Assembly (NCBI GenBank): GCA_038503035.1
Contig: JAVSML010025178.1
Span: forward strand, 79,665-143,664
Reading direction: 5' to 3'
From: Crocodylus rhombifer
Taxonomy: Eukaryota > Chordata > Crocodylia > Crocodylidae
Length of the DNA stretch: 64,000 nucleotides
Shown piece after piece: positions 20,956 through 32,221 of this stretch. Both the position numbers and the translations under genes were made by a program. Within the stretch, counting starts at the first letter, position 1. Each line of letters starts with the position of its first letter. The notes beneath the pieces were generated by a model, which saw only the letters and a program-made list of their open reading frames with translations, was not told the DNA's origin and did not search any database.

Positions 20956-22226
20956 GTGGAGGGCCTGGCTGCAAGGAAGCAGCTATAAATAGCAGAGGGG
21001 ATGCAGACAGCCCAGGAGCCCTGCAAAAGCAACCTATCAGCCTGATTACAGGGTAGAGGAGGGTGAGGGAGCTGCTAGCCTGGGGAGAGCTGTCCCACTC
21101 CCACAGGATGAAAATTAAAGCAGCTGCTATGCAAGAGCCTTGTCTTCCTGGTGTTCCCCAGATCCAGAATCACTTTTGTCCTCCAGTTTCCCCTCCTGGT
21201 GTAAAGTCAACCAGTCACAACACTGTGCTTTCCCCACTCCAAAGCACAGCTACCTCTGGGGTGGAGGACAGCACAGTAAGCGGGAGAAGGAATTTTTGGC
21301 TAGTTAGACAAGGAAGCCTTGGCTCAAATAAGTGTCTGGGCCCCTAACATCAGACAGGAAGCCCCAAGGCACTGCTGCCCTTTCCCCATCCTGGCTCTGC
21401 AGGAATCAGGCTGACTCAGTGCACAGGCAAATGCTGCTATTAATAAAGTAGGTTTTAATTCATGTACAAAATAGACTATTGACATACATGGGGCCTCATT
21501 CCCATACAAAGCAGCTCTCTAGGTGTTTTATCCAGGCATCAGGTAGGGATAGCTGGGCTCCCCAAGTTCAAGACTCACCAAGGCAAGGAAGAAGCCAAGC
21601 AAAACTCAAGGCTCATTGTCCCTTCAGCTAAGGCCCTGCCTGTTCCTCTTTGGAGCCAAACAGTCCATGGCTACAAAACTCTCCTGCCAAACCAGCACCC
21701 CAACACTGCACAGCTCAGACTCCTGTCTCCCACCCAAGACACTTGTGAAAACAGGCCAGCAAAGGGAAGAAGAGGTAAGGAAACATACCAGGAGCTTGGA
21801 TCACATCAGCCAGGGAAGCAGACAATGCCATGCAGCTAGCAGCAGTCTGTTACCAAATGGTCCCCTTAGGGCTACAGCTGTGCATCCCTGCCCAGTTTAA
21901 AGGGCCAGCTGCTGCCAGAGAGGAATACTGAGGAAGAGGAGGGGAATGCTGCTTGGGACAAGAGGATGGGAAGCCAGCCTTGGGAAGGGTGGTTTATCCT
22001 GTATCCTTATCTGTCCTGGGTGGAGAAGGCTTTTCTGCCTTTGCTCTGGGGCTCAGTCCCAGCATTGCATTCTCCTAGCCATGGGTGGAAAGGACTTGCA
22101 TCCCCACTCTTTCCCATGAGAGCAGTGTCCAACAAGCCCATGCACGGGTAAGTGCATCCCTGTGGCCAGACTGATGTCTATGCATCAGGGCCCCAGTCCT
22201 GGCCACACTCCCACCATGGGCTCCAT
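20956..22226. other. intergenic, no gene seen
   Basis: No coding exon or repeat was recognised. A CCTTATCTG GATA-type site lies at about 22006-22014. Confidence 0.4.
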
Positions 22227-22341
22227 CTAGAAGTCAGCCGGCCTGGTTTTCATCTCTGCCTTCTTGAATGAGTATCTCTGATTAGTCTTCTTGTAGGTTA
22301 GGATGTACCACGTGCCCTAATAGATGCTGCTTATCACCCCA

Positions 22342-22806
22342 CTACTGGCCCTGGTGGTACTTGCCATTCAGGTCCGCTGCCAAGCAAGAGTCAAACCACC
22401 AGCTGGCCCTGTAGTTGCAATTGCCCATGGGGTAGTTGTCACTGTCCCAGGTGGTAAAGCACTTGTGGTCATGGTTGTAGTGGTGGGTGTAGGTCAGGGC
22501 ATTGCCAGCATTGCCTTGGTACTCCTGGGCTGTCAGGCGGTATTTGTTGGCCTCACTGGCTATCTTGAACTTGAGGTAGATAGTGTGATGCTGGACACCA
22601 TACCGGTCCTCTAGCCCCACACGCAGGGTGTGCTGGGCCAGGCGCATTAGGCCATGCAGCTGCTCATTGCCCAGCCAGTGCTTGCCCTGCAGGCTGCCAA
22701 AGCCCAGGCGGTACTCCTGCCAAGTGCAGCTGAAATCCAGGGAGCCATCCTGCCAGCGCTGGAACATGGTCCAGCTGCCCCCATCCATCACCATGTCACA
22801 GTACGC
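22342..22806 (-). pseudogene. fibrinogen-like gene, main domain exon
   Basis: It opens AYCDMVMDGGSWTMFQRWQD and contains WLGNEQLH, NKYRLTAQEYQGNAGNAL, HYNHDHKCFTTWDSDN and WWFDSCLAADLNGKY, all hallmarks of the fibrinogen domain. It is open for 154 codons and then reaches TAG about 35 residues before the expected end. Confidence 0.8.
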
Positions 22807-23572
22807 CTGCAGGGAGTCGGGAGGCAGGTTCAGCAGTGTCAGGAGCCTGACATCCTTCTCTGGGCCTCAGGGACATGGGCTCTGCCCGTTTTGGGCTACA
22901 GAGGGCTGGAGGCAGCTCTCTTGTGGATAGCGCTCTGTGAGAGTTTTCACTCTCTCCACAGATCGTGATCCATACACCCAGCCAGTGCCTTCCGGTAGGA
23001 ACCTCATGCCTAGGGCACCCTCCATGTTCCCAGCCCAGGGAGCGTAGCTTTGCAACAGCAGAGCTACCAGGTGCCATAGCACAGGCCCTGTTGCTGCGAC
23101 CCAGCTTCACACAAGCCAGTCAGAAAATGCCATTGAGACAGAGCTGAAGGGAAGTGCTTTAGGGCTCCAGCTGGGGCCAGAAACCCAGTGAAGCAGGGAG
23201 GGCTGGAGCACGGCCGTCTCACTCTAGGTGTGTGGTGGGCCCTGTGGCCTAGAGCTGTGGGGGCACTTTGCTTGACCTAGGTGTGTTGACAGAGAAAGTC
23301 AAATGTCTGCCCAAGCCCAGTGCTCTAGCATGGCTGAGACTTACCAACTCCTGTGGCTTACCCACTTGAGGGACGGATGGGGCCAGCATCGTATCCATGG
23401 CTCCTGCGCCCAAGTAACCAGGTCCAACCAAGTCAGGGAGAGCACAGTTTTTTGGTGCAAGCATGGACCAAGGCTCCCAATCACTCCTCTAGATGCCAGT
23501 GAGGCACTGTAACTGTTTTGCCGCTGCCTGCACCCACTGATGCAAGAGTGCCATGAGGACCACCCCCAATAC

Positions 23573-23694
23573 CTCAAAAGGCTGCCGGAGCGGGATGGGC
23601 TGGATGGTGTAGATACTGTTCTCATGGATGCCCTGCTTGTGGATCTCGGTGCAGTCCTGAGGGAAGCTCTTGTCCAATTTCTTGGAGGCTTCCA
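23573..23694 (-). pseudogene. fibrinogen-like gene, domain-start exon
   Basis: It encodes VEASKKLDKSFPQDCTEIHK and continues to PLRQPFE, the standard opening of fibrinogen C-terminal domains (P-x-DC-x-EI ... YTIQP). The acceptor is CCTAG and the donor GTATTG; the length is 122 bp, ending in phase 0. Confidence 0.75.
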
Positions 23695-23699
23695 CTAGG

Positions 23700-26600
23700 T
23701 CCAGCCGACACAAAGAGCAATCACCCACAAGCCAGCAGGCACTGGCTACATTATGTTTCCTAAAGGGCCTTTCTGCATGTGAATAGCTCCAGCAGGGAGA
23801 TGCCTAGAGCATGGTTCAGCGGGAACAGATGTGGGCACTGGGGCCCCAGAACTGGCATGGGGCACTGTCCTGCCTGTGCTGCAGGGCTTGGAGCAGATGC
23901 TCATGACAGCAGCCCTACAGGAGCACTCTGAGGAAGATTTCCTCTCCTGGGAGCTCTTCACAAGAGGCTGATCAGGCCCTGAGAGTTTTGTTTGCCCTCT
24001 CAGCCCCACCAGAAGGCAGGGGGGCATCTTTGTGCCCATGTTGGGGAAGTGGGATGGTGAGGTTCAGAGCATGGAAATGGAAACAAGGTCAGAGCTGAAG
24101 CAGAAACCCAGGACAGCCTGGTGGCAGCTCTATGCTCAGGTCACTAGGCCTGACCCCTGCCTTATTCACACTGAAGTCATTGCTGCTAGTTTCTGAATTT
24201 AAGCTCTCTCGGCCTTCTGTAGGCTAAGATCATGCATAGTCCTTGTTCTTAACCTGGCAGGGAAAATACCATGTATGTGTGTCCATGAAGGCAGTTTTCC
24301 TAAAGTGCACCTGGGGAGAACCGCTCTTCTGGCGTGGTTCAGTACCCACCAAGATGTAGCAGCTTTAAGCCCTCTTTATGGAAATAGGAGTCTCCTCCCT
24401 AGCTTGCTCCAACGGCCTTATGGCTGAGGGCAAACGAAACTTGAGATCATCCAAACTCCAAGCCTCCAGGCTTGGGCCTGCAAGTAGGATGCTCGCCAAA
24501 GGTTTTGGGAACATCTGAAGCTCCAGATGGGGGCGGAGGATATTTGCCAGTAGTAGGGCCACTTGTGGTTCTGGACTCTTGGATTTGGAATTGGTTTGTG
24601 CTAATTTGTCCTGGGATACATACTTTTTTGTTTTTGTTTTTAAAGCTCTCTTAGACCTGGCAGGCCTGTGAGGCCCAGAGGCTGGGCAGAGCAGGGTTCA
24701 AAAGGCAAGAAGATGGGGCTGCCTTGCCACACAGCACAAGGAGGGTGAGGGAAAATGAATTACTCTGTATTTACTCAGAAGGGCTGATGTCTTCTCAGCC
24801 TTGTGCGCTCTTCCTAAATCTGCAAAGGAAGCAGTATTTGCACTCATCCACTTCACTGCAAAGCATTGCTACCGTCTCCCCCACCCCATCTCCTCACCCC
24901 ACAAGCCCTTGGACTGCAAATGCTGCCCTGCCCCTTCCTCACCCCACCAGATCTAAGGTCTCCTAGGCCTCAGACCTCCCACGGCCTTGCTGATGCCCCT
25001 CAGTTCAGAGGCACAGTGCACCCTGCTGTTGCAGCCCCTGCCTGCTCCTTCACAGCATCAAACAGGGGGACCGCACTGCTGTTGTACTGTGGAGAAATGG
25101 GGCTGGGGGAGGGGTTCCCCGAAGCTCCTCTAATGTACAGACTGAATTTATAGCCTAGGACCACTACACATTCACCCCCACCCTGGCTGGACTGGGCGCG
25201 CAGGGGAAGAGGAGTTGGCTTCAGTGCCCAGACTAATGTCTCTGTCATGTAGAGCCTTCCCATTCATCCATGGGGCGCTGAAACAGTCTCACCTGGCCAT
25301 GTCCCTGCCTGTCTGTCTCTTGTTTGAAGTGGGGAGAACATTTGTTATAATGCTAATTAATACGATGCACTTTATCCCAAGAGGCCATGCACTTAGGAGT
25401 GGTTTCCCTCATCACTGAAAGGTAGCCCCCTCTGGTGTGGAACAAGGCAGCTGATCATTAGCAGTGAATAGCAGTGCTCCACCACAGTTCAGGGCAGAGG
25501 GCATCATAAAATCAATGCAAGGTGCAGAGTTTAGGCCAGCAAGCTCCCAGTGGAGTTTGCTGTATACAGTTCCTTACCTTGTGCTCCCACCTGCCTCATC
25601 CCCTTCAGCACCAAATGTGTTTCTTCCTTTATTTCCAGTGTCTTGAGGCATCTCCTTTCTGAAACAAAGATCCCATCGAGCATGGGAGAAATCCCTCAGC
25701 AGTCAGCACAACGGGACAAAAGGCTGAGTCTGAGGGCAGTGTGGGCCAGGAGGGCCCCGTTGTCACCTTTTGAGACACAAATGGCTTGTGACACCATTGT
25801 TCCCCATATCTCTTAGCACAGAGGGCTGCATTTACCTCTGCTGAATCATTCCGGCAGGCGGCTATCACTGTTTCCCTGTTAAAAAATTCATAACCATTTG
25901 CTTCAGATTTCAGACCTTAGGTAACTGGACTCTTGCAGGGCAGAACAGAGTCGGTCTCTGACCTATGCCAGCCTGGAGCCTGCCAGCTGGGGCCAAGCAT
26001 AATGGAGGGGCTGGGGATATGGACTCCTGGCCATTTTCTAGTCTGAGACCCTCCAGGGCCAGCTTTAAGAGTATCCATTTCCCTGGCAGGCGCCTGAATG
26101 GAGCAGTCAGGCTTTCAGACCTGACTCTGAGGTGGGCAGACAGGATGCAGGGGTAGTTAAGGCCAGACGCTGCATTGTTCTCCAAGGGAACTGGGTGGCT
26201 CAGGAGAACCATTCAAAATCTGGCTACAAGTATGCTGCAAGCTCCTTCCTGCTAAACAGAGAGTGTGTTTGAAGCTCCCCCCTCCTCCTTATTGTACTTA
26301 GCTCTCCTGAGGAGAGGACTTTTGGCTTTAGCCATTAAACACCACACAAGTGAGTTCCCCACTCCATTACCAGTCTATTTAGGCCTAGGAGCTAGAGCTG
26401 AAAAAAATCTCTCAAGTTCCTCCCCGATCCGTATACCATCCAGCTCCTTTCAGCCTCTGATACAGTCCCTCAGCCTCCCAGTTCAACATCTTTTGCTACA
26501 AGACCTCCTGTCCAAAGAAGATGCCCTCCTGGCTCAGGCAAAGCCAGAGAGTAGGGAACCCTTTTGAGAACATGTGGTAGGATACATGCCTTGTGAGAGT

Positions 26601-29060
26601 CCTCCTTTCCAAGGCCAAGAGCAGGCAACTAGCACTGTGCCCAAGGACTGGCCACAGGTAAAGGGCAAAGCAAGGGAAAAAGCAAGGCCTTGTCTTTCAT
26701 GAAAAGGCACAGCTGGCAGTGGTGATCTGGTGCTTAGGGCTCTCCCGCTTCTGCCTCTCTGGGAGGGAGTCAGTCCTGTGAGCAACCCAGGGTCTTTCAG
26801 CACTTCACCGTGTCTCCTTGTGCATCTCAATTGTGCGTCACAGCAGCAGGCACTGCATGGGGGCAAACCCATGTGAGGGATTAATGGCATTTAAACAATG
26901 AGCAAGGAAGTGTCTGCTTAAAAAGCACAGAGCCCCAGACTCCAAACAGCATCTGAAGGGAGGAGACACATTCCTGTGAAAGCCACAGGGAGGTGTAGAA
27001 ATGACTCATGATGACTCACAGCCAGGGCCACACACTTTCTTGCTTTAAAGCCTCCAGCAAAGGGAGCTTCCAGCATCAACCTTGGGAGACTGTCCCTAGC
27101 CTAGCAGGTTTCCTCCTGGTGTCACTGTCCCAGTATTCTCCTTTTTGCATTTCATCCTATCTACTGGGGCTCAAGCAAGTTCTCTTCATCCCAAACATTT
27201 CACCCTTTCAAAATTCAATAGCTGGTTATGGCCCCCGTGCCCTGCCTGTCACTCAGCCATGGCTCTTTTTTTTTCCCCCTCCCTGGTGAACCATTCCAGC
27301 CTCTGAATCCTTCCTGGAGGCCCTTAAACTGCCTCTTTGCTGCATTTTGAGCCTCTGGAGAATGTCCTTCAGACAAACTATGGTAGTGTTTGCCCATGTA
27401 TTTCCTGAGACCTGGCTGCCAAGAGACACAAACTAGTTTCTAATCTAGGGGATTTCTGAGTTTGTCAGGATTTTCCCAGAGCTCTCCCTGAAGTACAGGC
27501 CTGCTTTTCCCTCATGCTCTCCTCTGCTTCCAGTGCACTCCTCTCCCCTTAGCTCCAGGCTAATAAAAAGCAAGGACGTCTACTGAGGGAGGCCCCATCT
27601 GGAGGGCTGAGAGGAGGAAGGGCAGAACAGCATGGGGATTGTGCCAGGACTTCAAGAGAGAGAACTGTTCCCTTCACCACACAAGAAGGTAGCTATAAGT
27701 GTCAGACGACACAGCCCAGACATTTCTCTTCATGATGGCATCCAACTGCCTGGAATTCCTGCCAGGACAGGAATGGATGGGTTGTCTGGACATCAAAGGG
27801 GAGAGGGGTGGAAAACATTAAGGGAGGAGGAAAAGGGGGGGCGGGGAAGAGGAGAAAAGGGAAAAAATCAAGGAGAAAGCCAGGTAACAGATGAGGAGAG
27901 ATAAGGAGAGCAGGACAGTGGGGCTGTTTGGCCAATACCACTGGGGTCAGACTGGGTTTGCAGATGCTGAGTGGGTCCTGACTGCACCTCCTGCACTGGA
28001 CAAGTACTGGCTGGAGATGGATGTGGGCTGGACAGGACAGCTCAGGTTTCTCAAAGAGAGTGCAAGTCTCTGGGGAGCAGGGCCTTTGCAGTCCAGGAGG
28101 TACCTTGTGATGTCTGGATTGAAAGGACTGTCCTTAGAAGCACAGACTGGCAGCACCCGGCCAGATGCCCAGCCAGGCCATGCAGGCTTCTGGAGTGTGA
28201 GTGATCACTGTGAGCTATCCCTGACACAGACTTTTTTCAAGAGGGGCTGTGTCCAGGGGAAATGCTCCCCACAGCAGTCTTTGCCTGCACCGTGAGTGCC
28301 CTTGTGTGCAAAGAGACCAATGCCCAGCAGTGCAAGATCTCCACAATGAAGGCAGATGTTGGTGTCTCATTGCTGATGTGTGACCCTTTGTGGACTAGGC
28401 TCAGCACAATGTTTGTGCTCTCGGGAAAGAAAACCTGGACAGAGAATGTTCCCGAGGAGAGAAAATTGTAAGGGGAAATGGGAGACAGATACAGATAGCC
28501 CCACTCCGGGCCCACCTCACAGCCTGCCCAGTGCCTGGATGATCCCTGCACAACTCAGTTGCATTAAAAACCCGTGAGGAAGTGTTTGCTACAGCTGCAT
28601 GACATGAAATCTAGACAACCTGCTAGAGCAATGCACTGGGCCCAGGATGTTACAGGCACACCTGGGTTTGGTTCAGTCTTCCTGCTCCCTTTGGCCCCAG
28701 CCACATCCTCCCTTGCCTTCCCTGGCCCTTGCACATCTCCTTCCTTAGAGCGCCTTTTGACAGCTGAGTTCTGCCCTGGAGTGCCATGAAGACCACTCAT
28801 CACCAGACAAACTGCTTGGGAAGGCTGAAATGGGGGGATTGGTTCATAGTTACCCTGTTCAGCTGCAGGGAACATTCCTGGGTGTAAGTCCTTTGAGCAG
28901 AGAGGAGCCAAACCTTGAATCAATTACCTCGCTCTTGTTTTCACCCCATCCCTGATGGGTTTGGGAAAAGGGGGACTTGGATCTGAGCCAGCCTTGGGTT
29001 GTTCTTGGCCAAAAGCCAGCCCAGTGAGGCTTGGTAGACCCAGAAGCAGAGCTCCAGTGC
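23700..29060 (-). other. large intron of the fibrinogen-like gene
   Basis: This is 5.4 kb between the coiled-coil and domain-start exons. No further exon was recognised. A CTCF-like motif lies at 25424-25440. Confidence 0.4.
25424..25440 (-). promoter_or_regulatory. CTCF-like motif, reverse
   Basis: The plus strand reads AGCCCCCTCTGGTGTGG. The complement CCACACCAGAGGGGGCT fits the CTCF core ACACCAGAGGGGGCT well. It points towards the forward motif at 16062, giving a convergent pair. Confidence 0.5.
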
Positions 29061-29066
29061 ACTCAC

Positions 29067-29523
29067 CCAGGATGAATGTTTTCAGGACAGAATCATTGCA
29101 GGGCAGCTTGCAGCCAGACAGGATTCCCATCAGCAGGACCACCAGGGAGTCAAGTCTCTCCTCCACATGGCTCAGGTTGAGCTTGTTCTCTTCCTGCAGC
29201 CTCTCCAGCCTGGATGCCATGACCGCCACGCTAGCTTCCACTGTTTGGAGACAGTTAAGCAGGTTCCTGGCCTGGGAAGGGCTTGACTTGCTGTGACCCT
29301 CTCCAGTTTGTTTCAGGATCTGCCTGAACTCCATCTGCTGCTCCCCTGGGACATCCCTCACCTCTTCCAGGGCTGGCAGCACCTCAGGAGCAAGGAAGTG
29401 GAGCCTGCATCCTCCCAGCCCATCACAGCCAGGTTCTGGCTGGGAAGAGTTCATTGCCACTAGAGACTCCCAGCACAAAGGGTCTTTCCGGGCTGCATTC
29501 TGGACTGTCTGGGCCTGGTTTCC
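29067..29523 (-). pseudogene. fibrinogen-like gene, coiled-coil exon
   Basis: A 152-codon open frame from GNQAQTVQNAARKDPLCW to KTFIL. It includes helical segments (VEASVAVMASRLERLQEENK, LSHVEERLDSLVVLL) and paired cysteines (SGCKLPC) before the donor GTGAGT. Its end supplies the first base of the Val codon completed at 23694. The acceptor choice (GCCAG at about 29524) is tentative. A possible signal peptide (CLCLGFLLLWL) sits immediately upstream, out of frame. Confidence 0.6.
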
Positions 29524-29529
29524 CTGGCT

Positions 29530-31110
29530 TCAGCCACAGCAGAAGGAAACCAAGGCACAGACACCAGCTGAAGGGGAAAGAGACTGGGACCTGCTACTGC
29601 CTCTAGCCACACACAACCTGCAGGTGAGGGCCAGGACTCACAAAGGGGTCCCTCTGTCTCAGCTCCCCTGCAGAGGGGCTGGGAACTCCTCTTACAGGCT
29701 GGCTCAAAGCAAACTGCATGGAGGGGCTGAGAGGAGTTGGAGATTTCCACCAGGGGAGTCACAGCAGCAGAGGGGAAGGGGAGGGGTGGGGGACATTCAG
29801 ATAAAGGAGCGCTTGAGCCCCTCCAGCAGATTAGCATCACATGGGCAATTAAAGCCAAGCCCTACAGACCTGGAATGAGTGTCTCTCTTGTGCAGCCCTT
29901 GCAGCTGAAAGGACTCCACTTGAAGGGGCTGTAATTTGCCTCCACAGTCCCAAACAAGGAAGGAAACCACCCAACTGTGAGAGCAGCTGCGGGGGACAAG
30001 GAGCTCTGTTCATCCCTGCTCCATGAATGCTGGTCCTTGGCACGTGACAGTGCCCACCCCATAGGGAGTAGAGCCCACCACAGGAGATGACCTAGGCAGT
30101 GCTAGCCCTGGGGAACATGACTCCCATTCCCCAGCCAGCTGCCATTTCACGATGGCCGCAACTGCTGCTCTCCAGCCCAAACTTTACCTTTATCTCACCA
30201 ATCATACACCCCACCCCAATCTCAGACTCTGGTCCCAGGTGACCTATTCCCCCCCATTGCCTCATGAGACAAAGGCAGGGGTTAGGCAGACCTAGGGCTG
30301 AGAGGCAGCCATCAAGAGCCACCCACACTGCTCCATGGAGAGCTGCAGAGACTGCAAACTCTCTGGGGCATGGGGCACTCTCTAGCTTTGTCTTGGCCTG
30401 ACAGTGGAGTCAGATCTGAGGGGCCAACAAATGAGGCAACAGCAAAGGAATCATGTTTGGTAGATGGTGGGAGAAAGACACAGCTGATGCACTTGCTGTG
30501 TCTGAGGCAGGCACATGGGGTCTGTTGTCCTGTCAGGGCACCTGGCACACCTAGGCAGGGCCATGTCAGCACCATGGGGGATGTAGACTCGTAGCCAGAT
30601 AGCCAAGCTCCTGCTGCTTCACTGATCCTGTCCCAGCACAGCTCTGGCTCCCATCACTCCTGAGCACTGAGGCCCAGACTCCCAGTCATTTGTTTTAGGT
30701 CAGACACAAAGTGACTTTCTCACCTTTAGTTTGGACAGGGTCTGAGGCTTTCATAGTTGCTCCTCTGCTACTTTCTAGAAGATGGGAAAGCCCCTCTGGA
30801 GAGTCAGGGCAAGATGTAGCCACTCCCAGCATCTCTCCAAGGCCCCTTTCATCTCACTGTTCCTGATGCAGACCAGTGCAAGCCTGGGACCTTTGCCCCA
30901 GGGCAGTCTTCCACTTGAGAGCCCTCTCGCTCAGGCAAGAGAAGGGGTGTACAGTGCCTGGGAGGTTTTGGCCCTTTACACTTCTGTTGTGCCCTCTGGC
31001 TAGGCCTGACTGGGGTGGGGGCAGCTGGGGTGTGGCTGGGAGGTGAGAGAGAAGGAGGAAGTGGGGAAGGAGGCAGAGTTCTCTGATCTGGGTTTTTTAA
31101 ACCATTGGTT
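29530..31110. other. intergenic, no gene seen
   Basis: No coding exon was recognised beyond the possible leader segment at 29531-29566. GATA-type sites occur at 29799-29804 (AGATAA) and 30190-30195 (TTATCT). Confidence 0.4.
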
Positions 31111-31121
31111 ATTTCTAAAAT

Positions 31122-32093
31122 GTGGAACGCAAGCAGAGTGGCTCTAGTGGGACAATCAACAAGAGGCTGATCTGGAGCATGGCCCCCTCCCCTTGCGGGG
31201 TCTGCTCCCTGCTGGGGTCTCTGGCGCGCCAGCTGGAGGAGCTCCAGGCCACAGTCCAGAGACTGCGTGCCATCAGGGACTGCGAGCAGGAGATAGACTC
31301 CTACTGCCAGGCCCTTCTCCCCCGGGAGCCGCAGGGGAGAGCTCCGTCTCCCTCCGCGACTAAGGAGGACTCTGGGACCTCCCGCTCTGCCCAGTCAGGG
31401 GCATGGACCAAGGTGGTCAAGGGCCCCAAGGCCCGCCGCACCAAGGCCCCTGCCCCACCGGAGCTTAGCAACAGGTTCGCACCTCTTGCAGCCCCAGCAG
31501 AGCCCACGCAGTTGCCGGCTCCCGCAGGCAACCCAGGCTCGACCGCAGCTACTGGCCCCGCTCTCCCCAAGACAAAGCGTAAGGTGTTTGTTGTGGGAGA
31601 CTCCATCCTGCGGGGCACTGAGGGGGCAATCTGCCGCCCCGACCCCTTAGCCCGGGAAGTCTGCTGCTTCCCGGGGGCCCGCATCCGAGACTTTGCGGAG
31701 AGGATCCCGCAGCTCCTCCGGCCTACAGACCACTACCCCATGCTCCTTATTCACGTGGGCACCAATGACACGGCTCGGAGCACCCCCAGCCAGGTCATGA
31801 GGCGCTACAGGGAGTTGGGAGCGGGGCTTAGGGGTCTGGGAGCTCAGGTGGTGTTTTCCTCGATCCTCCCAGTCTCGGGCTATGGGCTGAGGAGGGAGAG
31901 GAGGATCCATGCGGTGAACCAAAGACTGCGGCGCTGGTGTTATCAGGAAGGCTTTGGCTTCCATGACCACAGCCCGCTCTTTGGAGAGAGAGGCAGCGAG
32001 CTGCTGGGAAGAGATGGCCTCCACCTCTCTCCCCTGGGGAGGAGGCTCTTCTCAGCCAGGCTGGCTGACCTGCTCCACCGGGCTTTAAACTAA
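31122..32093 (+). CDS. CR1 ORF1 protein with SGNH/GDSL esterase domain
   Basis: This 323-codon frame is transposon-encoded. The internal Met at about 31179 (residue 20) may be the native start. It shows a CxxC near the N-terminus (CGVC, residues 25-28), a short leucine-rich helix (about 31-55), a Pro/Ala-rich linker, and an SGNH esterase fold with GDS at 159-161, GTND at 213-216 and DGLH at 298-301. All catalytic positions of the Ser/Asn/His set appear intact. CR1 ORF1 proteins bind RNA and carry this esterase; its exact role in retrotransposition is unsettled. The frame is undamaged, suggesting a recent insertion. Confidence 0.88.
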   Translation: MERKQSGSSGTINKRLIWSMAPSPCGVCSLLGSLARQLEELQATVQRLRAIRDCEQEIDSYCQALLPREPQGRAPSPSATKEDSGTSRSAQSGAWTKVVKGPKARRTKAPAPPELSNRFAPLAAPAEPTQLPAPAGNPGSTAATGPALPKTKRKVFVVGDSILRGTEGAICRPDPLAREVCCFPGARIRDFAERIPQLLRPTDHYPMLLIHVGTNDTARSTPSQVMRRYRELGAGLRGLGAQVVFSSILPVSGYGLRRERRIHAVNQRLRRWCYQEGFGFHDHSPLFGERGSELLGRDGLHLSPLGRRLFSARLADLLHRALN

Positions 32094-32221
32094 GCCCGCT
32101 GGGGGATGGGGGGACTACTGCCCCTGCTGGCCCGCTGAACAGCCCTTGCAAAGCCAGCGGACCAAGGCACTTAAAGGGGCACTTAAGGGAGCCCACCCCT
32201 GCCCCAGCCCTGGCACAATCT

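Larger units (their letters stand above)
22227..29523 (-). pseudogene. fibrinogen-domain secreted protein, probable pseudogene
   Basis: Three exons on the minus strand (29523-29067, 23694-23573 and 22806 downward) splice in frame. They give a coiled-coil region followed by a fibrinogen C-terminal domain, the plan of FGL2, angiopoietin-like and related secreted proteins. Both junctions are GT-AG with matching phases (1 and 0). The final exon meets a TAG at 22344-22342 right after LNGKYHQGQ. The remaining domain (GTWYILTYKK to RPADF, stop at 22229-22227) follows only after a frameshift and a second TAG. The calcium-loop region is also two residues short (WDSDNYPMGNC). A leader-like hydrophobic stretch (29566-29531) is in another frame. 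It is either a young pseudogene or a gene with a truncated domain. The exact paralogue is not identifiable by eye. Confidence 0.65.

Noticed and set aside
22324..22968. Plus-strand frames of about 100 residues
   Set aside because: They are antisense to the fibrinogen-domain exon, which explains the openness and has clear family motifs.
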